Source: Spiroplasma endosymbiont of Diplazon laetatorius
Lineage (GTDB): Bacteria; Bacillota_I; Bacilli_A; Mycoplasmatales; Mycoplasmataceae
Assembly (NCBI RefSeq): GCF_964019625.1
Contig: NZ_OZ026458.1
Coordinates: forward strand, 310,001 to 374,000
Reading direction: 5' to 3'
DNA length: 64,000 nucleotides
Of this stretch, positions 47,919 through 57,805 are shown one piece after another. The position numbers and the translations under genes were made by a program. The notes below the pieces were generated by a model, which saw nothing but the letters and a program-made list of their open reading frames with translations, was not told where the DNA came from and ran no database searches. The stretch's first letter is position 1; each line of letters opens with the position of its first letter.

Positions 47919-49799
47919 ATGGCAAAAAACACAAAAACAGATAACAAAAACAATAACAACAACAATAAAATACAAGCCAAAAACAAATCCAAAGCACATA
48001 GTGCTAATTTAAAAAATCAATTAAAACAAACTACTGAAACAGGTTTAATTGATGGTATTTTTGTTTATACAGAACCATTATCAATTGCAGATTTTGCAAA
48101 AAAATTAAATAAGGGTCCTGCTGAAATCGTTAAGTGATTCTTCACAAACGGTTCAATGGTAACTCAAAATCAAATTCTTTCAGAGGAACAAATGGGAGAA
48201 TTATGTATTGAGTTTGGTTATGACTTTAAAAAAGAAACTACAGTTACAAAAGAAAACATTTTTGAAACATTTAATGAAAAAGATGATCCAAAAGATTTAA
48301 AAGCAAAACCTCCTATTGTTACAATCATGGGTCACGTTGACCACGGTAAAACTACTTTATTAGACTCTATAAGAAACGCAAACGTTACTGAAGGAGAATT
48401 TGGTGGTATTACTCAACATATTGGTGCTTACCAAGCAACAATTAAAGACAACAAAATAACATTTATCGATACTCCAGGTCACGAAGCATTTACAGAAATG
48501 AGAGCTAGAGGTAGTGAAGTTACAGATATAGTTATTTTAGTTGTTGCAGCAGATGATGGGGTTATGCCTCAAACAGAAGAAGCTATTGACCATGCTAAAG
48601 CTGCAAATGTACCAATTATTGTATTTGTTAATAAAATTGATAAACCAGGAGCAGATCCAAGTAAAGTTAAAATGGAATTAATGAACTATGGAATTGTTGC
48701 AGAAGAATATGGTGGAGATATTCCATTTATTGAAGGTTCTGCAAAAGCAAAAACTGGTTTAGATACTTTATTAGAAACTATCTTATTAATATCAGAACTT
48801 AGAGATTTAAAAGCAAACCCTAACAAGTTTGCTAGAGGAACAGTTATTGAAGCTAAATTAGACAAAAATAGAGGTCCAATTGCAACAATACTTGTTCAAC
48901 AAGGTACTTTAAGAATGAGAGATATTGTTATTGCTGGAGGAACATTTGGTACTATCAAAGATTTAGAAAATGAAAATAAAGCTAAATTAAAAGAAGTACT
49001 TCCAGGACAACCTGCAGTTGTTATTGGTTTAAATGAAGTTCCAAAAGCTGGAGATAAATTCATTGTTGTTACAGAAGAGAAAATGGCAAGAGATATTGCT
49101 AAAGCTCAATTTGAAAAACAACAAAATGAAGCAAGACAAAAAAATCAAACATTTACTTTAGATTCAATTAAAAATAAAATAGAATCTGGTGAATTAAAAT
49201 CAATTAACATTATTTTAAAAGCAGATACACAAGGTACTGTTGAAGCTGTTAGAAACTCAATGTTAAAAATTAACATTGAAGGTGTAAAAATTAATGTTAT
49301 TAGAGCTACAGTAGGAGCAATTTCAGTAAGTGATGTTACTCTTGCATTAGCATCAGATGCCTTGATATATGGATTCAATGTTAGACCAACTGCTCAAGTA
49401 AGACAAAAAGCAGAAGAAGATGGTGTTGAAATCAGACTTCACAATATTATTTATAAATTAATTGAAGAAATTGCAGAAGCTGCAACTGGTATGTTAGATC
49501 CTGTTTTTGAAGAAAAATCACTTGGAGAAGCTGAGGTAAGACAGTTATTTAAGCACTCACAAGTAGGAACTATCGCTGGATGTAGAGTTATGAGTGGAAC
49601 TATTCCACGTGGTTCAAAAGTACATATCTTGCGTGATGGAATTGTTGTTTATACTGGTGAATTATCATCATTAAAAAACAAAAAAGATGACGTTAAAGAA
49701 GCAAAAGAAGGTGCTGAATGTGGACTTACAATTAAAAACTTTAATGATTTAAAAGAAAATGATATTATAGAAGCATACAAGGTAGAAGAGGTGAAATAG
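47919..49799 (+). CDS. infB: translation initiation factor IF-2
   Basis: A 626-residue GTPase that places fMet-tRNA on the ribosome. A short Asn/Lys-rich N-terminal region (about 1-50) is much shorter than in Bacillus or E. coli. The G motifs are GHVDHGKTTLLD, DTPGHEAFTEMRARG and NKIDKPGAD, and the C-terminal domains are complete, with SQVGTIAGCRV near the end. GAGAGGAG lies upstream. Confidence 0.96.
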
Positions 49800-49801
49800 T
49801 T

Positions 49802-50146
49802 ATGGCAAACGATATTAAAATTGAAAGAAATCAATCAACTATTTTAAGAGAATTAAACTTAATCTTACAAAGAGAATTCCCTGATTGTGAATATTTAAAC
49901 TCACTTACAATTCACGAAGTAAGACTATCAAACGACATGAGTCATGCTAAAGTATTTTATTCATTTATGGATACAACAGCTGATCAAAAAGATGTTCAAG
50001 CTGAAATAAATGAAAACTTAAAAGAAATTAGAATGATCTTAGCAAGTAAAGTTGAAATGAGAAGTGTTCCTGAATTGGCTTTCGAATTCGATAAAGCTTT
50101 AGAAAATGCTAACAAAATAGAAGAAATTCTTAAAGAAATTAAATAA
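49802..50146 (+). CDS. rbfA: ribosome-binding factor A
   Basis: A 114-residue KH-fold factor for 30S maturation. It starts 2 bases after infB; IKIERNQSTILRELNLILQREF, VRLSNDMSHAKVFYSF and the C-terminal MRSVPELAFEFDKA are family features. Last gene of the nusA operon; a strong terminator follows. Confidence 0.94.
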   Translation: MANDIKIERNQSTILRELNLILQREFPDCEYLNSLTIHEVRLSNDMSHAKVFYSFMDTTADQKDVQAEINENLKEIRMILASKVEMRSVPELAFEFDKALENANKIEEILKEIK

Positions 50147-50147
50147 C

Positions 50148-50175
50148 AAAAAAACCTGCTATAAGCAGGTTTTTT
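50148..50175 (+). terminator. intrinsic terminator after rbfA
   Basis: AAAAAACCTGCT / AGCAGGTTTTTT with loop ATA; also close to the 3' end of the convergent gene. Confidence 0.88.
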
Positions 50176-50182
50176 CTATATT

Positions 50183-50863
50183 TTATTTATCGAGCAATTT
50201 TTCTGTTATTAATTGAATTCTATTTGTAGTGAGTGTGAATAAAACAATTGCTAACATAGAAAAGGGAACAAAAGCTATTAATGTTTTTCACAGTATAAAT
50301 AAACTGTAAACAGTTCCAAACTCAATTAGAGAGTTTAAACTTGACATAACAGATAGACTTAATGGTCCTAAAATAAATATTATTATTCCAGAAGTTGTTA
50401 ATAAAAATCCTCTTTTTAAGAAAGAAAAATCTTTACTATAAACTCTAAAAATTTTATCGTATATTAATCAAAATAGTATTACTCAAATTGCCAATCCAAT
50501 TCCTGATGTAAGCCTAAAAATAGGGCTACCACCTCAGATTAGAAATTGAAGTAAACCGTCTAACAAACCTATTATCATACCCCAGTATACACCGACCACT
50601 TGAAAGCTTATAGCAATAAAGAAATATTTTAAGACAAATCCTAAGTTAACACCACTTACAAAAAGTGGTATAACTACGTTTATCATACTTACAGCTGTGG
50701 ACATACTTAGTAACAAACTGACAAGGGTTATTTTAAGTGTCTCACTTTTAAACCTTGAACGTCTGTTTGTTTTATTTAGTTTGCTGATTTCATAATCGAT
50801 ATCAATTTGATCGAAACCTGTGATCAAATTAAATTCCTGATTATTCTCATCAGTATTTTTCAT
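50183..50863 (-). CDS. membrane protein, probable ECF transporter S component, 226 aa
   Basis: About six membrane segments: residues 45-75, 80-105 (VYWGMIIGLLDGLLQFLI region), 120-137, 150-175, 180-195 and 195-220. The WGMIIGLLDG motif and length fit a vitamin-type ECF substrate-binding (S) component that works with a shared EcfAAT module elsewhere. The vitamin is unknown and no riboswitch is seen. One Trp is TGG (50582-50584). AGGAGGA precedes the start. Confidence 0.65.
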
Positions 50864-50961
50864 CGGTTAATTATCCTCCTAAACAAACATATGGTTAGAA
50901 TTCAATATATATTCACCTCATAGATTATTATATTATAATATATAAAGAATTGGGGTAAATT

Positions 50962-51675
50962 ATGCACAGCTTCTTTTTAAATAAATTAAATGAAAATGCC
51001 TTTGAAATTGAAAATGATGATTTTCACCATATTAAAAACGTTATTAAACTAAAAGAAAAAGAACACATTATTTGCGTTTTTGACAATACAAAGTATTTGT
51101 GTGAAATTACAAATATTGGTGAAAAATCTTGTTTTGCTCAAATAGTATCCAAAATAGGGGCTTCTCAAAAGAATTATCAAGTAAATTTGATACTTGGTAT
51201 TATTAGAGAACAAAAGTGAGATTATGTCCTTCAAAAGGCCACAGAGCTTGGTGTTGATGCAATAATACCTGTTGAATTTAAAAGAAATGTTGTAAAAATT
51301 GAGATTAAAAAAGAAGAAAACAAGATTAGTAGGTGACTTTCTATTTGTGAAAGTGCATCAAAACAATCAAAAAGATCTTCAATACCTGAAGTTAAAAATG
51401 TTATTAGAAATTTAAGTGAACTTGAAAAATATAAAGCTGATTTAAATTTAATATGTTGAGAAGAGGAAAAAAATAACTCAATAAAAAAAGAGTTTAAAAA
51501 AGACTTTAAATCTATAAATATAGTTATTGGACCAGAAGGTGGTATTTCAAGTGAAGAAGTATCTAAACTAAATGGTATGTGATATATTAATGTTAGTTTA
51601 GGTGATAATATAATGAGAGCAGAAACAGTTCCTTTATTTTTATTGAGCTGTTTAAATTATGAAAAAGAGGGTTAA
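50962..51675 (+). CDS. rsmE: 16S rRNA (uracil-1498-N3)-methyltransferase
   Basis: A 237-residue SPOUT enzyme that methylates U1498 of 16S rRNA with SAM. FFLNKLNENAFEIENDDFHHIKNVIKLK is the N-terminal PUA-like domain; KATELGVDAIIPVEF, VIGPEGGISSEEV and LGDNIMRAETV form the trefoil-knot catalytic end. The first gene of an operon with the two nucleotidyltransferase-like genes (gaps of 3 and 1 bases). Confidence 0.93.
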
Positions 51676-51678
51676 TTT

Positions 51679-52860
51679 ATGGAAAAGAGCTTTAGTAAGT
51701 TAATAACAGCTGATTTAGAACAAATAAATAACCAATTAAAAGGTGTTTCTATAGATAAAAACCTTAAAAGTTTTATTGATAAAAATATAGCTTTCATAAA
51801 AAGAAAACTGAAAAACATAGTACAAATTAAAACTCATGGTTCTTATGCAACAGGAGAAGTTTATAATTTTGATAAGTTCTTAAATGTTGATCTTTTAGCT
51901 CTTAAACATGTTAATAAAAATATGTATAAAACTTATGAAGAAGAAATAGAAACAAATGACCACTTCGGTGATTGTTGAATATGTGAGTTAAATGATGACA
52001 TATTTAATGTGTTAACTAATGCTTACAAAATTGATGAAGACATTAAAGTTGTTTGAAATCAAAAAAAATATTCTTTACCAGATCAAGAAGAACCAATTGT
52101 ATTTAATGATTCTTTAAGAATTGATTTTTATAAAGACAATCAATTAGGATTTTCAATAGTTATTAGAACTGCAATTTGTCATAATGAATACCCACCAATT
52201 TTATGTAATAAGTCTATGTATAAAAGAACTTTCTCTTTAGAATATTTAAAAAAATTTAGAACTTTAAATAAACTTTTATTAAAAAAATTACAAATACTTT
52301 TTTATTACATAAGAATTAAATTTAGAAATGATTTAACAAAAGAAGAGAGAATGATACTTAAGTTAAGTATCATGTCAGATATACAATATGAACTTACAAA
52401 GAATAATTTTTTACAACAATGATTAGATTTTTCTTTTGATTATAATTTTTCAAATAAAAAAGTTGTAGATAATATTTTAGAGTCTAAAAATATTTATTAT
52501 AAAAGGCCAAAGAAAATTACAAAACTTTACAATTCATTCAAATTAAAAAATTTAAATTGAGTATTTTCAAAAACTTATCCAAGTACAAAAGAGTTTTTAG
52601 ATAAATACTTTGAATACTCACAAAAGTTTATTGAAAATAAAGAAGAATACATTAATGGTAATTTTTATTTCTGATATGACTCAGTTTCTTATTTAAAAAA
52701 TACAATAAGCTCAACTAGCATTTCAATAAAAAAAGAAAATAAAAAATATGATAACTTAGGAATTCAAATTCATTCAAGAACAATTTATCCAACTGATAAA
52801 GAAAACGGATTGTTCTTAATATTTTTACAATACTATACTTTTGAAGTAGAAAGAGATTAA
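51679..52860 (+). CDS. diverged nucleotidyltransferase-like protein 1, 393 aa
   Basis: Begins 3 bases after rsmE. Residues 52-73 read HGSYATGEVYNFDKFLNVDL, similar to the hGS...T...DhD core of polymerase-beta / OAS / CD-NTase enzymes (Gly54, Ser55, Asp65, Asp71), with possible further strands LRIDFYKD and FSIVIRTAI. The usual second Asp of the DxD pair is not clear, so activity may be lost. The rest is helical and aromatic-rich. The assignment is by pattern only; other possibilities are an unrelated lineage-specific protein. No homolog is recognised. Confidence 0.7.
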
Positions 52861-52861
52861 G

Positions 52862-54196
52862 ATGAAATTAAATAGAGATATATGAAAATTTAATAACGTT
52901 GTAAAAACTTTAACTATCCAAGATAAAGAAACTACAACAAAAATTAATTATCACTTTAATGAACTTAAAGAACTTTTTTTGAGTGAAGGTTTACATTTAA
53001 AAAAAGTTGGGGACTTTTCTTATAACTCTTATAGACAAACAAATAAGGTTTTCAATTTAGATCTTTGTGTTGTTAAATATGTTACTAAGTCAACAATAAA
53101 ATTTGCAGAGTTTCAAAATTTAATTTTAGAAATATCAAAAAAATATAAAGGTGTTCCAGAAATACATACAGATAAAAATTATTTAAACTTAGTTTTTAAT
53201 TTCAAAAATACAAAAATAAATTTTAGAATAGTACCAGTAATTGCAAAAAATGTAAATGATGAAGTTTTGTGTAGAATAAACAGGAATGGAATTATTCAAG
53301 AAGATTTAGTTTTAAACTTAACAAATGATTTTAAAAAAGCAAACAAGTTAAGCTCGGGTTTATTAATTTCTATAAAAAGAATTTTAAATTACATTATGGA
53401 TGGAGAATTTAATTATTCATATGACATTGATTATTTAATATTGAGATGATTTTATGAATACACTTCTAAAACATTAGATGAATTTATTTTAGAAAGATAT
53501 ATTAAAAAAGAATTAGATTTAGATGTAAAACAATTTATGGAAGATGAAAATTTAAGAAAATGAATAAAGAAAAATGTAAGTTTTTTCGATCTTATAAGTT
53601 TTATATTTTTAAAATTAGAATCAACAAATACATATTATTTCAATCAATTCAATTTTGAATTTGAAGAAATGTTTGATGGAATATCACGTTACTCTTTAAA
53701 CACAAATTCAAACTTTAAATTACCAGTAGATTATTTATCTGAAATAAAATTGTTCGATACAAATTTAATGGAGCATAAAGTTTATATTCAAAGTAATTTA
53801 TCAAATGAGAATGGAGTATCTGGTATATCTTGAGAAAAATTTAAAAATGATGAAAACAGATATTTAGTTTCTCCTGTAATTAAAACAGGGGTAGCTAACT
53901 TTGCAATGTTTCAAAAATGATTAACTGTAAAATCAAATGAACTTTATATGAACTTAAGTGACTCACTTAAAACTGAAATAAAATCTACAAAGCAAAGAGA
54001 AGCTATGAATGAATTAAATGAAATTGCAAATCAATGATTAACAAAATATAATTCAAAATTAAAATACTTGCAACCTTACTTTGATAGAAAGTATTTGTTT
54101 TGTTCAACTTATGAAGTAGAGCAATTAGCATCTCTCATAATTCAAACAGTTGATAAAATAGATCCAAAACAATGAATAATAAAAAATGATAATTAG
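52862..54196 (+). CDS. diverged nucleotidyltransferase-like protein 2, 444 aa
   Basis: Starts one base after gene 1. Residues 49-70 read VGDFSYNSYRQTNKVFNLDL (GDxS and D67 in the places of GS and DxD), and INFRIVPVI (119-127) sits where CD-NTases have hDhVPA, with Arg122 in place of the third Asp. It therefore looks like the same fold as its neighbour but degenerate at the metal ligands. The C-terminal half is helical. No close family recognised. A terminator closes the operon. Confidence 0.7.
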
Positions 54197-54213
54197 TAAT
54201 AATTATCATTTTT
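54184..54213. terminator. long bidirectional terminator
   Basis: AAAATGATAATTA / TAATTATCATTTT, 13-bp AT-rich stem with GTAA loop between convergent genes, including both stop codons. Confidence 0.8.
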
Positions 54214-54733
54214 CTTCTTCTACAGTTTGGTTTTTTAAAATCTCAGTACGTTTTTTAACATAGTCTTTTTCAACTTTACCAATGTGGTGGTATAAGTCAC
54301 GACTGGCTTTAATTCTCAATTTTTTAAGTTCTTCATCACAGAAAACTCATGTTAATCAAACTATGTGAAAGTGTCTTAAATATTTAATCTCTCTTTCATC
54401 ATACATTTCATGACTTAAAGCTTGAGCTTCTCTTTGAGCAAAGTCTACTCATTTTTGAGGATTGATATTTTCATTATATGCTTCTTTAGCTAATGCTTGA
54501 TAAGCTAAAGCTTTTTTTACAATTATATCTTCAAGTGATTGTAATGTATTTGCAATTTCAGCAACAATCGCTTGGTCAAATTCATCATAAGAATTGAATT
54601 GGTGTTTTGATAAGTAGAACATTTTAGTACTTAAGTTACTTACTGGATTTCCACCACTACCTAAGTGTTCTTTTTCAGATATGATTTTAAATTCTGTTTC
54701 AATCTCTTTGTAAAACTCTGATTTAATACGCAT
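54203..54733 (-). CDS. hypothetical helical protein, 176 aa
   Basis: Continuous through several TGA codons (Trp). A soluble, all-helical protein: MRIKSEFYKEIETEFKIISEKEHLG, EFDQAIVAEIANTLQSLEDIIVKKALAYQALAKEAY, and a basic C-terminus. No signal peptide. AGGTGA precedes the start and TATAAT lies about 35 bases upstream. Function not recognised. Confidence 0.75.
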
Positions 54734-54853
54734 AATGTCACCTAAATTCCTTTAATTGCTTATATTATACCACATTTTTTTTAAAAATTAATAGTGTAGA
54801 GCCAAAGGGATATGTGTAATAATAAATATATAGAGTTTTCTGGAGGCGTTTAA

Positions 54854-55774
54854 ATGAATAATAAGTCAGGAATATTTCTGGTAAATAAACCAGAAGGTAT
54901 AACTTCAAATGATTTGATACAAAAAATCAAGAAAAAGTTTAATGTTAAAAAAATAGGTCATGCAGGAACATTAGATCCTCTTGCAACAGGGTTGATGGTA
55001 GTTTTAATAAACCAAGCAACTAAAATCTCAAATTACTTATTGAGTAGTGATAAAAGTTATGTAGTTACAATGAAATTATTTGTTCAAACTGACTCACAAG
55101 ATATTACAGGAAACATAGTTGAAGAAGAACCTTATAAAAAAATATCAAAAACACTAGTTAAAGAAATAGTTGATAAATATAATGGTTATATTTATGATCA
55201 ATACCCACCAATATATTCAGCTGTTAAAGTTAATGGTAAAAAATTATATGAATATGCAAGAAAAGAACAAGAAGTTGTTATAGAACCTAGAAAAGTTACA
55301 ATCAAAGAATGTGAACTTTTAGATTTTAATCAAAAACTAGGAACAATAAAATTAAGAGTTAGATCAAGTAAGGGAACTTATATTAGAAGTTTAGTTTCTG
55401 ATATAGCTAAAGAACTTGAAACTATAGCAACTGTATCACAACTTGAAAGAACTAGTTCTGGTGGATTTATGTTAGATAAATCAAAAACAATTGAAGATAT
55501 TCAAGAAGCTGACTTGGTAAGTATGTATGATTCTTTGATGTTAAATGAACATCCACTAGTTGAATATCACAGAGTGAGAGATATAAAACAAGGTAAGGCA
55601 ATTTCATTAACTGGAATAAACTATCCAATAGTATTTATAATTGATGACAACAAAGAGGTTATAGCAATTTACAAAAGAATTGCTCAAGACTTATATAAAT
55701 GTCAAAGAGGATTATGAGAAGAAGTTCCTTTAGAGCAATTAACAGAAGCTGAGAGGAATGGATACTATGATTAA
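54854..55774 (+). CDS. truB: tRNA pseudouridine-55 synthase TruB
   Basis: A 306-residue enzyme that makes pseudouridine 55 in the tRNA T-loop. The catalytic motif KKIGHAGTLDPLATGLMVV contains the nucleophilic Asp; YPPIYSAVKVNGKKLYEYAR and SSKGTYIRSLVSDIA follow. Stop overlaps the ribF start by 8 bases, so the two are coupled. TGGAGGCG precedes the ATG. Confidence 0.95.
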
Positions 55775-56495
55775 AATCGAAACCCTTTTAAAAGAGGAAG
55801 AAGATTTTAATTTTAATTTTGAGGGTAATGTAGTTTGTATTGGTTTTTTTGATGGTGTGCATTTGATGCATAAAAAAATAATTGAAGAAACTAAAAAAAT
55901 TTCTCAACAAGAAAATTTAAATTGATCCATAATAACTTTTAGTGAAAAAGTTTTAGATTTTATTAATGGAACAAAAAATAATTTTCAATTAAAAGAAAAA
56001 AAATATTCTTTCTTTGAAGAAAAATTTAATCCTGATTATTTATTTGAAATAAAAGTCAATGAAGATACAATTAAAAAAACTCCTGAACAATTTTGTGAAT
56101 TTTTAAAAAATAATTTAAAAGTTAAAAAAATAATAGTTGGAAGTGACTTTAGATTTGGTTACAAAGGTGAAGGGGATATTGAGTTTCTAAAAAAATATTT
56201 TGGAAAAGAAAACTCAATAATTTTTGAAAGAGATCAAAACGTATCAACAACACTTATAAGGAAAAGTATAACAGAGGGAAATGTTGAAAAAATAAAAAAA
56301 ATATTAGACTCTGATTTTAAAGTTAACTTAAAAAAAATTGATTTGAATAAATATATAATTAATGACTTTAATACATTATTTGCAAAAAAAATGTATGATG
56401 TAAAAATAGAAAATTCTACAAAAACTATTGAAATAGATAACAATATAATCTTTTTTGAAAGTGAAAAAGATGAATTAGAAATGGAATTTTTATAA
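55767..56495 (+). CDS. ribF: FAD synthetase (RibF lacking riboflavin kinase core), 242 aa
   Basis: The FMN adenylyltransferase half is intact: VCIGFFDGVHLMHKKI, KIIVGSDFRFGYKGEGD and VSTTLIRKSITEGNVEKI. In normal RibF (about 310 residues) a riboflavin kinase domain with GRGxxLGFPTAN follows; here only about 55 divergent residues remain after the adenylyltransferase, without that motif. It is therefore probably a monofunctional FAD synthetase. I choose ATG 55767, preceded by GAGAGGA, over the in-frame ATG at 55758. Confidence 0.85.
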
Positions 56496-56499
56496 AAAA

Positions 56500-56522
56500 T
56501 AACAAAAAAAGCTTTTTTTTGT
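56500..56522 (+). terminator. AT-rich inverted repeat, possible terminator of ribF
   Basis: AACAAAAAAAGC / GCTTTTTTTTGTT is a near-perfect palindrome directly after ribF and before the rpsO -10; it has almost no loop, so terminator activity is uncertain. Confidence 0.4.
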
Positions 56523-56625
56523 TATAATTTTTGAGTATTGATGTTTTTACGTTGATTTGATTTTACCCTGAATCACTTCTTTGTTAAAACAAACTCAATC
56601 AAGAATTAAAAGGGGGATTTTAGAT
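56523..56625 (+). promoter_or_regulatory. rpsO promoter and leader
   Basis: -10 TATAAT (56523-56528), no clear -35. The roughly 90-base leader has TTGAGT (56531-56536) complementary to ACTCAA (56593-56598), and CCCT (56566-56569) complementary to AGGG in the ribosome site (56611-56614). A fold that hides the ribosome site is plausible, as in other S15 autoregulation, but this is inferred. Confidence 0.5.
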
Positions 56626-56892
56626 ATGGTTTCTAAATCACAAATTGAAAGTATCGTAAAAGAATATGGAGATAACGGTAAAGACACTGGTAAAGCAGAA
56701 GTAAAAATCGCAATCTTAACTCAAGATATTCAAAACTTAACAGAGCACTTAAACTTACACAAAAAAGATATTACTTCAAGAAGAAGTTTATTAAAAAAAG
56801 TTGCTCAAAGAAGACACTTATTAAATTTCTTATTTAAAAAAGATGTTGAAAGATACAAAACAATCATTGAAAAATTAAAAATTAGAAAATAA
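56626..56892 (+). CDS. rpsO: ribosomal protein S15
   Basis: An 88-residue 30S protein with [19 protein letters not shown] and the usual basic C-terminus. The upstream frame extends further, but ATG 56626 is preceded by AGGGGG and gives the normal length. It follows truB-ribF, the usual order; pnp, which often follows rpsO, is not here. Confidence 0.95.
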   Translation: MVSKSQIESIVKEYGDNGKDTGKAEVKIAILTQDIQNLTEHLNLHKKDITSRRSLLKKVAQRRHLLNFLFKKDVERYKTIIEKLKIRK

Positions 56893-56918
56893 AAAGTCTT
56901 TAGACTTTTTATTTTTTT
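56889..56918 (+). terminator. intrinsic terminator after rpsO
   Basis: AAAAAGTC / GACTTTTT stem starting at the stop codon, then ATTTTTTT. Confidence 0.8.
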
Positions 56919-56959
56919 AACTTAGAGCAATTCCACTAGATAACTTTTAAAAAATAATG

Positions 56960-56965
56960 TATAAT
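56960..56965 (+). promoter_or_regulatory. promoter (-10) of the 57040 gene
   Basis: TG-TATAAT again, about 75 bases before the start; no clear -35. Confidence 0.5.
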
Positions 56966-57039
56966 AAAAACATATTTTGGTACAAATAATAAGTTTTTAT
57001 CAAAATTTAGTATTGTTTATTAGAAAGACGGTGTACTAC

Positions 57040-57609
57040 ATGGCAACTGCAACAAAAAAAACTACAGCAAAAAAACCAGATAAAACTGCTGTGAAAAAAG
57101 CTGCTGCAAACAAAAAAAGAGCAGAACACATTCAAACTAGAAAAAAAGCTAGTGATCCAAAACCAGAAAAAATTGTTAACAAAACTATCAAATTAAGTGA
57201 TGGTCAAGAAAAATTCGTTTGAGAAAAAGCTGATCCAGTATCAGCAACAAACGCTTCAATCTATAGACAAGATATAGCTGGAGCTATCATGAAAATTTCT
57301 GAATATGGACAAGCTTCAGAATTTGGGTGAGTTTACAGCTTAATTGATCCAGAGGGAGAAACAGATGACGTAAATAACGTTGTTGCTCTACACTGAATGA
57401 ATGCAAAAGTTAAACGTAAACCAGATGAAAACTGAACAGCTGTTGTAACTGGTGGAAGAGATATCACAGGATTATTCAATCAAAAGAAAGATACAAAAAT
57501 CGTGGGAAATCAACTATCAAAAACAAGAAAAACAGTTTTATTCCAACCTTCAAAAGTTGAACCTAAAAAAGTTAACGTTCAAATTAGAACTGCAACTGGA
57601 AAAAAATAA
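57040..57609 (+). CDS. hypothetical protein with Lys/Ala-rich N-tail, 189 aa
   Basis: Residues 1-50 are a Lys/Ala/Thr tail (MATATKKTTAKKPDKTAVKK), reminiscent of histone-like tails and of the 18479 protein. Residues 58-165 look globular, with several Trp (FVWEKADPVSATNASIYRQD, FGWVYSLIDPEG, ALHWMNAKVK). The C-terminus is basic again. GACGGTG precedes the start. Nucleic-acid binding is a guess from composition; no family recognised. Confidence 0.75.
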
Positions 57610-57610
57610 T

Positions 57611-57641
57611 AAAAAAACTCTACTAGAAGTAGGGTTTTTTT
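57611..57641 (+). terminator. intrinsic terminator
   Basis: ACTCTACT / AGTAGGGT stem (one G-T) extended by A/T pairs, loop AGA, TTTTTT. Confidence 0.85.
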
Positions 57642-57645
57642 ATTA

Positions 57646-57778
57646 TATAATATAAGAGTCCTTCGGGACGCCAAGAATATTTGTTATTCTTTATGTTTGC
57701 GTGAGATATTAAAGACCGCTCAATAAATAAGTATTTCCTTTCTCATGCATTTGATAGCGGGTGGGAATATTTTTTTTT
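57646..57778 (+). ncRNA. structured miaA leader RNA, riboswitch-like
   Basis: After a -10 TATAAT (57646-57651) the RNA can form: GUCC-UUCG-GGAC hairpin (57658-57669); AAGAATA / TATTCTT (57673-57691); a 9-bp helix TGCGTGAGA / TCTCATGCA (57698-57706 with 57741-57749, one G-U); and a pseudoknot CCGCT / AGCGG (57716-57720 with 57756-57760). An alternative 7-bp stem TATTTCC / GGGAATA (57732-57738 with 57763-57769) is followed directly by nine T, which looks like a terminator. The two folds compete. It matches no riboswitch class I know; ligand unknown. Confidence 0.6.
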
Positions 57779-57805
57779 GTCTTTTTTTAGGGGGTTGGAT
57801 TAATT

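Noticed and set aside
54854-56495. TruB-RibF fusion
   Set aside because: The frames differ; truB ends with TAA at 55772-55774 and ribF starts at 55767 in another frame.
57720-57770. T-box leader, because of GCGGGTGGGAAT near the end of the miaA leader
   Set aside because: The T-box sequence (AGGGTGGNACCGCG) is not matched and there is no stem I or specifier loop; miaA is not a typical T-box gene.
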